DNA from: Deltaproteobacteria bacterium
GTDB taxonomy: Bacteria > Myxococcota_A > UBA9160 > UBA4427
DNA: 64,000 nucleotides
Assembly (NCBI GenBank): GCA_029261855.1
Contig: JAJDAN010000032.1
Location: 186,001-250,000 of the forward strand
Direction of reading: 5' to 3'
The notes beneath the pieces were generated by a model. The model was not told the origin of the DNA, made no database searches, and was given only the letters and a program-made list of their open reading frames with translations. Positions 51,442 to 60,796 of this stretch are shown one piece after another (position 1 is the first letter of the stretch; every line of letters begins with the position of its first letter). The translations under genes and the position numbers were made by a program.

Positions 51442-52649
51442 CGGTGCCCGGCAAGGCGACGACTCGTCTCGAACGCAGCGCGGCGGTGACGGGCATTGGC
51501 CAATCGGCGGTGGGCCGGCGCCTGAACGTCGACCCCCTGGCCTTGACGGCGGACGCCTGTCTCGCGGCCATCGAGGACGCCGGGCTGCGTCGCGAGGACA
51601 TCGACGGTCTCTCGACCTATCCCGGCAGCATGCCGACTCCCGCGGGCTTCAGCGGCGCGGGGATCACCGAAGTGCAGGAGATGCTGCGCTTGAAGCTGAA
51701 CTGGTTCTGCGGTGGCCCCGAGCTGCCGGGTCAGCTCGGCTCGGTGGTGAACGCGGTCATGGCCGTGGCCACGGGTCTCGCGAAGCACGTGCTCTGCTTT
51801 CGCACCGTGTGGGAGTCGACCGCCCAGGGCGGCGGCGGACGACAGGGCATCGGCTCGGGGGGAGGTGGACGCTTCCGGGCCAGTGGCTTCATGCAGTGGA
51901 CGCTGCCCTACGGCGCGGCGTCCGCGGCGGTGTGGATCGCCATGATGGCGAAGCGGCACTTTCACGAATTCGGCACGACCCGCGAGCAGATGGCGTGGAT
52001 CGCACTCAACGCGAGGCGAAACGCCGGGCTGAACCCGAACGCCGTCTACCGCGACCCGATGTCCATGGACGACTACATGGCAGCCCGCATGATCTCGTCG
52101 CCCTTCTGCCTGTACGACTGTGACGTTCCGGTGGACGGTTCGACGGCGATCATCGTGTCGTCGGTCGATGCCGCGAAGGATCTCCGCAAGCCGCCGCTCG
52201 TCGTCGAAGCCGTCGGCACGGCGGTCCACGGTCGTCCGTCGTGGGACCAGTGGGACGACCTCACCACCATGGCCCTGCGCGACGCGGGCGCCATGTTGTG
52301 GCAGCGCACGGACCTCACGCCGGCGGACGTCGACTGCGCGCAGCTCTACGACGGCTTCAGCTTCATCACGCTCGCCTGGCTCGAAGCCCTGGGCTTCTGT
52401 GGCAAGGGCGAGTCGGGTCCGTTCGTCGCGGGCGGATCGCGCATCGCGCTCGACGGCGAGGTCCCGGTGAACACCCACGGCGGGCAGCTTTCGGGTGGCA
52501 GGCTCCATGGTTATGGGTTCCTGCACGAGGCGGCCACGCAGCTGTGGCGGGAAGGTGGCGATCGCCAGGTCGCCGGAGAACCCCGGGTCGCCGTTGCGGC
52601 GGCGGGCGGTGGGCCCCTGGGCGGGTGTCTGCTGCTGCGGCGGGACTGA
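51438..52649 (+). CDS. Thiolase-like (SCP-x/lipid-transfer) protein
   Basis: The 403-residue protein lacks an obvious thiolase Cys. It has AAVTGIGQSAVGRRL at the start, CAQLYDGFSFITLAWLEALG near 302 and NTHGGQLSGGRLHGYG near 345 (His). It fits the family that forms a heteromer with DUF35 for steroid or acyl-CoA retro-aldol/thiolytic cleavage. It is last in the operon with amidohydrolase, TetR and DUF35. Confidence 0.88.
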   Translation: MTVPGKATTRLERSAAVTGIGQSAVGRRLNVDPLALTADACLAAIEDAGLRREDIDGLSTYPGSMPTPAGFSGAGITEVQEMLRLKLNWFCGGPELPGQLGSVVNAVMAVATGLAKHVLCFRTVWESTAQGGGGRQGIGSGGGGRFRASGFMQWTLPYGAASAAVWIAMMAKRHFHEFGTTREQMAWIALNARRNAGLNPNAVYRDPMSMDDYMAARMISSPFCLYDCDVPVDGSTAIIVSSVDAAKDLRKPPLVVEAVGTAVHGRPSWDQWDDLTTMALRDAGAMLWQRTDLTPADVDCAQLYDGFSFITLAWLEALGFCGKGESGPFVAGGSRIALDGEVPVNTHGGQLSGGRLHGYGFLHEAATQLWREGGDRQVAGEPRVAVAAAGGGPLGGCLLLRRD

Positions 52650-52791
52650 GCGCTTCGCTCGAGCCGGTCCGCCCACGAGTCCACTCCCGGCAAGCGGCGT
52701 CCACGCCTTGCACGGGTCCTGCACGATTCGGCCCTGACCTTGCCACGTCCTGTCGATTCCCCTGGCACGGTCGGTCGGGATCCTCCCGACC

Positions 52792-54357
52792 ATGGACATC
52801 AGCCCGATCGGCTCGGCAGCATCGACAGCAGGCGCGGTCCGCGACCGGATCGTCCGGCTCGGCTGGCCCGCCGTCGTTTCGGGGGTGGCCGCGATCGCGC
52901 TGGTGATGGATCCCGCCCGGTGGCTCGTCGAGACCTGGCGGGATCCGTCCTACCAGAGCGAGGGCGGCTTCGTCGCGCTGGGCATCGCGGCGCTGCTCGC
53001 CGTGTCCGTCGCGAGCGGACCGGCCCAGCCGGACCCGCGCGCGGTTCGGGTCGCCTGGCGACTGCTGCTGGGGACGGCCGCGGTCCGGGTCGTCGGGCAC
53101 CTGCTGGCGGTGGACACCATCGGAGCCCTGGCCCTGGTCGTCGACCTGGGCGCGCTCGCGGTTGCACTGGGCGTCGACCGTCGGCCGTTCGCGCTGCGGC
53201 CCCTCGCCGTCGCCGGGCTGGGCGTCCTCGCCCTGCCCCTCGAGAACCTGTTGCAGCGTCTACTCGGACATCCTCTGCAGCTCGCGGCCGCAGCCGGTGC
53301 GGAAGCGGTGCTCGCGCCGTTCCGTCCGGACGTCGTCCGGGAAGGCGTGCTGCTGCTGCATCCCGATGTCCTGCTGGCCGTCGACCTGCCGTGCAGTGGC
53401 GCCCGTGGTCTGCTGCTGCTGTGCGGGTTGGCGCTCGGCTTCTGGTGTCGTCGACAGGTGTCGCTACCCCGGGCGCTACTGGGCGCCGCGGCGGTCGTCG
53501 GTGGCGCCTTCGTGGCGAACGCCTCGCGGGTGATCGTGCTCTTCGAAGGCGCGCGCGCCGGCTGGCCGCTGCACGACGAGCCCTGGCACACGCTGCTGGG
53601 ATGCGGGGTCCTCGCGATCGGCGCGCTGCCGGTCTTCGTGGTGGCACTTCGGTCGACGCCGCGGCAGCCGCGTTGGCAGCGCCCCTTCGGTGTTGCGAAG
53701 CCCTCGTTCTCGCCGGGTCGACTGTCGCCGGTCCTGGCTTCGACGCTCGTCTGCGCCGCCGCCCTGGTCGCCTGGACGCCCGCGCGGCCTCTCGACGTCT
53801 CGGAACCCGTTGCCGGACGCCGGCTGCCGGCGGCGATCGGGAACCGGGTCGGCACACCGCTTCCGCCTTCGGGCCAGGAACGCCTCTATTACGAACGCTA
53901 CGGCGGGTCCCTCGAGAAGCGCGTCTACGGCGATGGCCGCGATTCCCACGCGGTGCTGCTCGTCCGCACGGGCGCGCCCCTGCGCCACCTGCACGGTCCC
54001 GATCGCTGTCTCATCGGCGCCGGACACACGGTGACGCGCCTCGGGGTTCGTCACGGTGCGACGCCCTCGATCATCTACCGCAGCGTCGCGCCGGACGGGA
54101 GCCTGTGGCGGGTCGAGGCGTCGTTCGTCGACGACGCCGGACGCAGCGCCGCCAGTGTGTCCGAAGTGCTGTGGCGTTGGCTCGACGAGCCCCGTGCCTG
54201 GAGCCTGGTCGAACGCATCGCTCCGTGGTCGCTGTGCGAAGCGGACCCGGAACGCTGCAGCGCGTTCGACGCCGAGCTCTTCGCCGCCTTGGATCTCCCC
54301 TCCTCCATTTCTGACCGATCGCTTCCCGATCGCTCTCTCCCGGGACCGCGCTCGTGA
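52792..54357 (+). CDS. Exosortase with fused EpsI-like domain
   Basis: The 521-residue protein starts with about eight membrane helices of the exosortase/archaeosortase family. Active-site residues are Cys201 in VDLPCSGARG, Arg246 in VANASRVIVLF and His266 in EPWHTLLGCG. The C-terminal ~200 residues form an EpsI/DUF3485-like domain. It should cleave and transfer PEP-CTERM proteins at the inner membrane. It is first of a unit: VIT/VWA PEP-CTERM protein, response regulator, kinase. Which XrtX subtype it is cannot be told. Confidence 0.9.
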   Translation: MDISPIGSAASTAGAVRDRIVRLGWPAVVSGVAAIALVMDPARWLVETWRDPSYQSEGGFVALGIAALLAVSVASGPAQPDPRAVRVAWRLLLGTAAVRVVGHLLAVDTIGALALVVDLGALAVALGVDRRPFALRPLAVAGLGVLALPLENLLQRLLGHPLQLAAAAGAEAVLAPFRPDVVREGVLLLHPDVLLAVDLPCSGARGLLLLCGLALGFWCRRQVSLPRALLGAAAVVGGAFVANASRVIVLFEGARAGWPLHDEPWHTLLGCGVLAIGALPVFVVALRSTPRQPRWQRPFGVAKPSFSPGRLSPVLASTLVCAAALVAWTPARPLDVSEPVAGRRLPAAIGNRVGTPLPPSGQERLYYERYGGSLEKRVYGDGRDSHAVLLVRTGAPLRHLHGPDRCLIGAGHTVTRLGVRHGATPSIIYRSVAPDGSLWRVEASFVDDAGRSAASVSEVLWRWLDEPRAWSLVERIAPWSLCEADPERCSAFDAELFAALDLPSSISDRSLPDRSLPGPRS

Positions 54358-54403
54358 TGCGTCCCGCCCGCTTTCTCAACCCCGGCAAAACGAAGGAACC
54401 GTC

Positions 54404-56617
54404 ATGAAATCTGCTCGCGCCCGAACGGGTCCCGTCTTTTTCGTCCTCGTTCTCTGGACGCTCGCCCTGTTGGCGAGCGCCTGGAATGCGCCCTCGGCCC
54501 GGGCCGACGCGGCCGGGGTCTCTCTCGAGGCCGAAGTCGACGGCCATCGCACGCCGCTTCCCCTGCTCGAAACGGTGATGGACGCTCGCATCCAGGGCGA
54601 CCTGGCAACCGTGCGGCTGACCCAGGTCTTCGCGAACCCCCACGACCAGCCGCTCCACGCCCGCTATGTGTTCCCGTTGCCCTCCGATGCCGCGGTGTAC
54701 GCGATGCGCATCACGAGCGGCGACCAGGTCATCGAGGCAGAGATCCACCGCAAGCAGGAAGCGCGCGCGATCTTCGAAAACGCGAAGGAGCGGGGCAACC
54801 AGGCAGCACTGCTCGAGCAGCACCGTCCGAACGTCTTCAGCCAGGAAGTGGCGAATCTGATGCCCGGCCTTCCCGTGCGAGTCGATCTCGAGTACGCCCA
54901 CGTGGTCGAGCGCGGCGCCCGCAGCCACGACGGGGACTACGCGTTCCATTTCCCGATGGTCGTCGGCCCGCGCTACCTGCCGCCCGTCCCGCACGGCGGG
55001 TCGGAAGGCGCGCCGACGAGCCGACCCGGCGAGCCTGAGGGTCTCGAGATCGGCCGTTGGAATCTGCCGGCCTCGGCCCCGGTGGCGGCGCCGGACGAGA
55101 TCGATCGCGACCGCGTGCGCTTGAAGATCACTCTCGATGGGGGGCTGCCCATCCGCCGGGTCGAGAGCCCCACCCATCACATCGCCGTCGATCGCAAGTC
55201 GCCGCAGCTCTACGAGATCGGACTCGCCGAGGGTCCGACCATCGACAACAAGGACTTCATCCTGCAGTACCGACTGGCCGGCGAAGACGTCGCCGCGGGC
55301 GCCACCGTGCACGCCGACGATGGCGACGGTTTCGTGAGCCTGCTCCTCGAGCCGCCGGCGGACGCGAGCGACGACCGCATCACGGCGCGCGAGCTCGTCT
55401 TCGTGCTCGACTGCTCGGGAAGCATGTCGGGCATCCCGATGGACGCCTCGAAGCGCTTCATGCGCCGGGCCCTGCCCCAACTGAGGCCTGGCGACTCCTT
55501 CCGCATCATTCGCTTCAGCGAGACCGCAAGCGAGTTCGGCGAGCGACCGCTGCCCGCCACAGCGGAGAACGTCCAGCGGGGTCTCGCCTACGTGGACGCG
55601 TTGTACGGGACCGGCGGCACCGTCATGACCAGTGGCATCCGCACGGCGCTCGCACCGCCGGTGCCCGAGGATGCCGTGCGTCTGGTGGTCTTCCTCACCG
55701 ACGGCTACATCGGCAACGACGTCGAGGTGGTGCGGCTGATCGAATCGCGCCGCGGAGATGCGCGTTTCTTTTCCTTCGGCATCGGGCACGGCGTGAACCG
55801 CTATCTGCTCGAAGAGATGGCCCGGGTCGGCCGCGGCGCCGCGCGCATCGTGCTGCCCAATGAAGACGCCGAGCAGGCCGCCGACGAGCTGGCCGCGCGG
55901 CTGGCTTCTCCCGTCCTCACGCATGTGTCGATCGATTGGGGGGACGCGCCCGTCACGGATGTGTTCCCGGCGCAGATCCCAGACCTGTTCCTGGGGCAGT
56001 CCCTGCGCGTGATGGGTCGCTATTCCGGTGACGGCACGCATCGCATCGCCGTGAATGGCCGGATCGCGGGGCGACCGGTGACCCTGCCCCTCGATGTCAC
56101 GCTCCCGTACGAGACGGGCGACGGCGCCGGCGACGCGCTTCCGATTCTCTGGGCCCGCGCCTGGGTCGAAGACCTCATGACGACGTACCGGAGTCCGGGC
56201 CTTCCCGCCGACGAACGCGACGCCCTCGAGGAAGAAGTCGTGCGGCTCGGCCTCGAGCACCGCCTGGTGACTCAGTGGACTTCGTTCGTAGCCGTCGCGA
56301 AAGAGATCGTGAATCCCTTGGGCATCGGGCAGGACGCCGACGTTGCGGTGCCGCCGGTCGCGGGCGTCTCGCCCCTCGCGTACCCGCCGGGCGCCCTGCG
56401 TCGACGGGTTCCGACGCCCGGCGGGAAGGCAACTCTCGTCGCAAGCGCGCAATCCTTTGGGGGAAGCGCGGCGCCCGAGCCCGGCACCTGGGCCGCGGTG
56501 GCGTGCCTGGTCGCAACCGGGGCCGGAGTCGCCGCGTGGAACCGTCGTCGCGCACGAGGGATCCAAGCTTCTAATGGCCAGGATCCTCGTCGTCGACGAC
56601 GACCCGCACATTCGTGA
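54404..56617 (+). CDS. VIT + VWA domain protein with PEP-CTERM tail
   Basis: The 737-residue protein has a signal peptide, a VIT domain (about 38-165: VRLTQVFANPHDQPLHARY, RKQEARAIFENAKERG), and a VWA domain with MIDAS FVLDCSGSMSG (Asp336, Ser338, Ser340). The C-terminal APEPGTWAAV near 691, a hydrophobic stretch and RRRARG form a PEP-CTERM tag. It is expected to be the main local substrate of the adjacent exosortase. An extra 18-residue basic tail overlaps the response regulator gene by 44 bases; a single-base shift would give a TAATG overlap instead. Confidence 0.9.
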   Translation: MKSARARTGPVFFVLVLWTLALLASAWNAPSARADAAGVSLEAEVDGHRTPLPLLETVMDARIQGDLATVRLTQVFANPHDQPLHARYVFPLPSDAAVYAMRITSGDQVIEAEIHRKQEARAIFENAKERGNQAALLEQHRPNVFSQEVANLMPGLPVRVDLEYAHVVERGARSHDGDYAFHFPMVVGPRYLPPVPHGGSEGAPTSRPGEPEGLEIGRWNLPASAPVAAPDEIDRDRVRLKITLDGGLPIRRVESPTHHIAVDRKSPQLYEIGLAEGPTIDNKDFILQYRLAGEDVAAGATVHADDGDGFVSLLLEPPADASDDRITARELVFVLDCSGSMSGIPMDASKRFMRRALPQLRPGDSFRIIRFSETASEFGERPLPATAENVQRGLAYVDALYGTGGTVMTSGIRTALAPPVPEDAVRLVVFLTDGYIGNDVEVVRLIESRRGDARFFSFGIGHGVNRYLLEEMARVGRGAARIVLPNEDAEQAADELAARLASPVLTHVSIDWGDAPVTDVFPAQIPDLFLGQSLRVMGRYSGDGTHRIAVNGRIAGRPVTLPLDVTLPYETGDGAGDALPILWARAWVEDLMTTYRSPGLPADERDALEEEVVRLGLEHRLVTQWTSFVAVAKEIVNPLGIGQDADVAVPPVAGVSPLAYPPGALRRRVPTPGGKATLVASAQSFGGSAAPEPGTWAAVACLVATGAGVAAWNRRRARGIQASNGQDPRRRRRPAHS

Positions 56618-57260
56618 GGTGCTGCGCTTCGCGCTCGCCAAGGCGGGGCACGTGGTCGACGAGGCGGCCGACGGCAGCGCCGCACTTCACGTCTTCGAGG
56701 CGCACGCCCCCGATCTGGTGGTGCTCGACATCGGTCTTCCCGAAACCGACGGCTTCGAGGTCTGTCGCGTGCTGCGACGGTCGAGCGACGTCGCGATCCT
56801 CTTCCTGTCGAGCCGGGACGACGAACTCGACCGCGTGCTCGGCCTGGAGCTGGGTGGCGATGACTACGTGGTCAAGCCCTTCAGTCCGCGAGAGCTCGTG
56901 GCACGAGTGAAGCGGATCCTGTGCCGCGGGCGCGCAACTCCCGTGTCCCCCGCGGCAGGGCGCGCCATCGAGCACGGCTCCCTGTGTCTCGATCTGGACC
57001 GTCATCGCTGCACCTGGGAAGGCGACACCGTCGCGTTGACGGTGAGGGAGTTCGGTCTGTTGCAGTCCCTGTGCGGCATGCCCGGCAAGGTCTATACCCG
57101 CGACGAGCTGGTCGAGCGCGCCTACGGAGCCGGGCATCACATCACGGACCGCACCATCGACAGTCACATCCGTCGCATCCGCCGGAAGCTGCGCGACGCC
57201 GGTGGGGATCCGATCGAGACCATCTACGGCCTCGGCTACCGGCTGCGCGAGAGTGCATGA
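56574..57260 (+). CDS. OmpR-family response regulator
   Basis: The 228-residue protein has a receiver domain (Asp52 in VVLDIGLPETDG; Lys in DYVVKPFSP) and an OmpR/PhoB winged helix (DRTIDSHIRRIRRKL). Its start lies inside the 3' end of the VIT gene, and the kinase gene overlaps its stop as ATGA. It probably controls this exosortase locus or envelope genes. Confidence 0.93.
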   Translation: MARILVVDDDPHIREVLRFALAKAGHVVDEAADGSAALHVFEAHAPDLVVLDIGLPETDGFEVCRVLRRSSDVAILFLSSRDDELDRVLGLELGGDDYVVKPFSPRELVARVKRILCRGRATPVSPAAGRAIEHGSLCLDLDRHRCTWEGDTVALTVREFGLLQSLCGMPGKVYTRDELVERAYGAGHHITDRTIDSHIRRIRRKLRDAGGDPIETIYGLGYRLRESA

Positions 57261-58810
57261 TCGGCATCCGCGGGCTGCTGCTCATCGTCAACGCCTTCGC
57301 GCTCGCGCTCCCGCTGCTCACCATCTTCGGCCTGCGCTTCTTCGACGATCAGCTCATCCGGCGGACCGAGGCGCAGCTGATCTCCCAGGCCGTCCTGATC
57401 GCGGAGACCTGGCGCGAGGCGTGGTTGTTCGAAATGCAGATCGCGCACGCCGACGCGCCGCGCTGGATGCCCGAGGCCGCGGGGGACGATCGCTATTTCC
57501 CCATCGAGCCCCGGGCCCGCCTCGGCCAGGGAGTCCTGGCCGGGGCTCCCGCATCCACCCGCTACCGCGGGGACGAGGACGGGCCGGCCTGGCGCGCCGG
57601 GCGCGCCGTCCAACCCGTGCTTGCCCGCGCCGTGCGCATGAACCTCGCCGGCGCGCGCGTGCTCGACGCGCGGGGCTGCGTGGTGGCGTCGAGCGGGTCG
57701 TCCCTCGGCGCCTGCCTCGATCACCTCGAAGAGGTGCAGACCGCCCTCGCTGGGGACTATGGGGTCGTTCTGCGCGAGCGCGAAGAAACCGGCCCGACGC
57801 CCGCACTCGAGAGCGTCAGTCGTCGTGGTCGCGTGCGAGTCGACGTCGCCCTGCCCGTGCACGCGGACGGCGCCGTGATCGGGGTCGTCCGCATGTCGCG
57901 CACCGCGATCGATCCGGCCAAGGCGCTGTGGTTCGATCGGGACCGCCTGCTGGCTGCGAGTGGCGGCTGCCTGCTGCTGATCGTCGGTCTCAGCTTCATC
58001 CTCTCGCGCAGCATCGAGCAGCCCCTGCGCGCCATGACGCGGGCCGCGAGGCGCACCGGGCTTCGCACGGAAAGAGGCGGTGCGCACCGTCCGGCCCGAC
58101 TCTCACGCTTCTCTGCGGCAGAGCTGCGCGAGGTCAGTGCGACCCTCGACCACACCCTCGTCCAGCTTGCGGACCGCGCCGATTCCATCGCCGAGTTCGC
58201 GGCCAACGTGAGCCACGAACTGAAGACGCCCATTGCCGGCATCCGCGGTGCCGCGGAGCTTCTCGCCGACGAGTGGGACGGGATGAAGTGCGAAGAACGG
58301 GACCGCTTCATCGCCAATATCGACGCCGACGCCCAGCGGATGGAGCGACTGGTCTCGGAGCTGTTGCACCTGGCGCGCATCCAGAGCGCCAGCGACGCCC
58401 CGGATGCCGTCGACCTGGCGAAGACCCTCGAGGATCTCGTCGGGGGCTACCGCGGGTCGGTCCGTCTGCAGCTGGGCGCGCTTCCCGACCGCATGCACAT
58501 CCGCCGGGACCATCTCGACTCGGCGCTGCGCAATCTGCTCGACAATGCCGTCCGTCACGCCGCGGGCAAGCCCGTGGATCTCGAAGTGAACGCGCGCCGC
58601 GGGCGCGTCGTGTTCCGGGTGCGCGACCGCGGGCCCGGTATCCGTCCCGGCAATCGCGACCGCATCTTCGAGCGGTTCTTCACGACGGAACGGGAGCGCG
58701 GCGGCACGGGCCTCGGCCTCGCGATCGTCGAAGCCGTCGCGGAGCGCCGGGGTGGCAGCGTGCGCTGTGAGACCGGTCCGGACGGCACCTGTTTCGAACT
58801 CGTCCTCTAG
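57257..58810 (+). CDS. CreC-like sensor histidine kinase
   Basis: The 517-residue kinase has an N-terminal helix, a periplasmic sensor part of about 200 residues, a second helix (SGGCLLLIVGLSFILS), a HAMP-like linker, and a HisKA core with FAANVSHELKTPIAG (phosphoacceptor His320). N-box RNLLDNAVRHA and GTGLGLAIVEAVAERRGG follow. Coupled by ATGA to the response regulator. The input signal is unknown; location suggests envelope or sorting status. Confidence 0.93.
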   Translation: MIGIRGLLLIVNAFALALPLLTIFGLRFFDDQLIRRTEAQLISQAVLIAETWREAWLFEMQIAHADAPRWMPEAAGDDRYFPIEPRARLGQGVLAGAPASTRYRGDEDGPAWRAGRAVQPVLARAVRMNLAGARVLDARGCVVASSGSSLGACLDHLEEVQTALAGDYGVVLREREETGPTPALESVSRRGRVRVDVALPVHADGAVIGVVRMSRTAIDPAKALWFDRDRLLAASGGCLLLIVGLSFILSRSIEQPLRAMTRAARRTGLRTERGGAHRPARLSRFSAAELREVSATLDHTLVQLADRADSIAEFAANVSHELKTPIAGIRGAAELLADEWDGMKCEERDRFIANIDADAQRMERLVSELLHLARIQSASDAPDAVDLAKTLEDLVGGYRGSVRLQLGALPDRMHIRRDHLDSALRNLLDNAVRHAAGKPVDLEVNARRGRVVFRVRDRGPGIRPGNRDRIFERFFTTERERGGTGLGLAIVEAVAERRGGSVRCETGPDGTCFELVL

Positions 58811-58891
58811 TCTGGAACGTTGCAAATATTTGAAATTACTGGCGAATAATTTTATGGACAGTGTTTATTATTTGTTGTTACTTTAACGGCC
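58811..58891 (+). promoter_or_regulatory. AT-rich promoter/operator region before the TetR-Rieske pair
   Basis: It contrasts strongly with the GC-rich flanks. It contains a perfect 10-base palindrome CAAATATTTG at about 58823-58832 and further A/T tracts (GAATAATTTTATGG, TTTATTATTTG). It is the probable promoter and TetR operator of the downstream two-gene unit. Confidence 0.55.
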
Positions 58892-59536
58892 ATGGGTCGG
58901 CCGGCTCTCCAGCCCGACGAGATCAACGAATTTCGCGAGCGTCTCTGCGAGGCGGCGCTGCGGCTCTTCGCCGAGCATGGCTACGACGGTTTCACCTTGC
59001 GGGCCCTCGGCAGCGCCCTCGCCTGCAGTCCCACCACGCCGTACCGCTACTTCGAGAACAAGGCCGAGATCTACGACGCCGTCTGCGCCCGAGCCTTCGA
59101 AGACCTGTGTGAAGCGCAAGCAGCGGGACGCGCGGGTGCGGACACGCCCTGGGAAGGTATCCGGGCCCAGGGTCGCAGCTACGTCGGCTTCGCCCGCGCG
59201 CATCCCCATGCCTATCGGGTCATGTTCGATCTGCGTGCGGATGACAAGCCCCGCGCCTTCGCCAAGAAGGGTCGTCACGTCGAGCCGATCATGCGGTCCT
59301 GGCGCTTGTTGTCGTCGGCCTTCGAGACGGCGGCAGACGCGGGCGAGCTCGAAGGCGACCCGCGACGGCTGGCGCTTTCCTTCTGGTCATCGTTGCACGG
59401 TGTCCTGTCCCTCGAGCTTGCGGGATGCCTCTTCGAAGACGTCGCCGCGGATGATCTCGTGGCTGACGTCTTCGAGCGTTTCGAACGCACGTACCGTTCG
59501 CGCCCCCCCACCCGAGACCCGGGAGAATCGCCGTGA
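58892..59536 (+). CDS. TetR-family regulator
   Basis: The 214-residue protein has the N-terminal HTH (FTLRALGSALACSPTTPYRYF) and a typical C-terminal TetR_C-like domain (GYARAHPHAYRVMFDL-like stretch near 100). Its stop overlaps the Rieske gene start as GTGA, so it probably regulates that oxygenase, and itself via the AT-rich region upstream. Confidence 0.9.
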   Translation: MGRPALQPDEINEFRERLCEAALRLFAEHGYDGFTLRALGSALACSPTTPYRYFENKAEIYDAVCARAFEDLCEAQAAGRAGADTPWEGIRAQGRSYVGFARAHPHAYRVMFDLRADDKPRAFAKKGRHVEPIMRSWRLLSSAFETAADAGELEGDPRRLALSFWSSLHGVLSLELAGCLFEDVAADDLVADVFERFERTYRSRPPTRDPGESP

Positions 59537-60705
59537 AGCAGGACGAACAGATCCGCCTCGTCAGACAGCTCATCCACCAGCTCGACACGGGCACCAACCT
59601 CGACGCGGGCGTGGTGCTTCGGAATCCGGCCAACGCCTACACCTGCCGGGACCGCGCCGCCCAGGAATGGGAGACCTTCTTCCAGAAGCAACCGCAGATG
59701 GTCGGGATGAGCGGCGATCTGCCGGAGAACGGCTCCTTCCTGACCCGCGAGGACTGGGGGGTGAAGATCCTCGCCACTCGCGACAAGCACGGGAAGTTCC
59801 GCGCCTTCTTGAACGGCTGTCGGCATCGCGGCGTGCAGGTCGAGTCCGCCGAGCGCGGCAAGCGCACACGTTTCATGTGTCCCTTCCACGCCTGGACGTA
59901 CTCGAGCGAGGGTGAGCTCGTCGCGATCCCGAAGGCGGATCACTTCGGCAACATCGACAAGAGCTGCCACGGGCTGATCGAGTTGCCCGCGGTCGAAAAG
60001 TACGGGGTGCTCCTGGTTCACCCCGATCCCGGGGGCGAGATCGACGCCGAACGGCTGCTCGAGGGCCTGGGCCCGGACTTCGACAGCTGGGGCTTTCAGG
60101 ACTACAGCTACGTCGGCTCGGACGTCTACGACATGCCGCTCAACTGGAAGCTCGCCATCGACACCTTCGGCGAGACCTACCACTTCAGCTCGCTCCACAA
60201 GAACACGCTGTTCCCGATCTTCCACGGCAACGTGCAGTGCTTCGACCACTGGGAGCGCAACCACCGCATGATCCTGTGCATGCGCGACATCGACGAGATG
60301 CGCGAGCGCCCCGAGTCCGAGTGGAACGTCCGCGAGGGCGGCTTCCCGGTCTACTACCTCTTCCCGAACGTCGTCTTCAATGTCGGGCGGCACTCGATCA
60401 CCGTGGTGCGCGTCTATCCGGACCCCCAGACGCCGGGTCGGTCCGTGTCCCAGGTGTCGTTCTACTACGACCCCAACGAGCTCGGGAATCCCACGCTCGC
60501 AGGCACGCCCCAGCAGTTCTTCGAGACCTTCGCGTCGATCATCCGCGACGAGGACTACGCGGCGGCGTCTCTCTCCCAGAAGAGCGCCGAGTCCGGCTTG
60601 CAGGACTGGTTCCTGTTCGGCCGCAACGAGCCGACCCTGCACCACTACCACAACACCTACCGCAGGGAGCTCGGCCTGCCGCCCCTCGAAGCGATGCCAA
60701 GCTGA
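59533..60705 (+). CDS. Rieske aromatic-ring-hydroxylating oxygenase alpha subunit
   Basis: The 390-residue enzyme has the Rieske ligands CRHRG and CPFHAW (about 97-120) and the mononuclear iron site DTFGETYHFSSLH (Asp, two His, about 213-225) with a C-terminal Asp-containing helix. It should hydroxylate an aromatic or quaternary-amine substrate; the reductase partner is not in the window. GTG start overlaps the TetR stop. Confidence 0.93.
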   Translation: MKQDEQIRLVRQLIHQLDTGTNLDAGVVLRNPANAYTCRDRAAQEWETFFQKQPQMVGMSGDLPENGSFLTREDWGVKILATRDKHGKFRAFLNGCRHRGVQVESAERGKRTRFMCPFHAWTYSSEGELVAIPKADHFGNIDKSCHGLIELPAVEKYGVLLVHPDPGGEIDAERLLEGLGPDFDSWGFQDYSYVGSDVYDMPLNWKLAIDTFGETYHFSSLHKNTLFPIFHGNVQCFDHWERNHRMILCMRDIDEMRERPESEWNVREGGFPVYYLFPNVVFNVGRHSITVVRVYPDPQTPGRSVSQVSFYYDPNELGNPTLAGTPQQFFETFASIIRDEDYAAASLSQKSAESGLQDWFLFGRNEPTLHHYHNTYRRELGLPPLEAMPS

Positions 60706-60796
60706 CGGGCAGCTCGCACGGATGACTCGCGCGCCTGGTTCGCACGAGTCATTCGCGCCACCGGGCAGCAGTGTCTACCCTTTGCGCGTGGCTGGC

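Noticed and set aside
54071-56641. An 856-codon minus-strand ORF over the VIT/VWA gene
   Set aside because: Antisense shadow; no recognisable motif, while the plus-strand gene has clear VIT, VWA and PEP-CTERM features.
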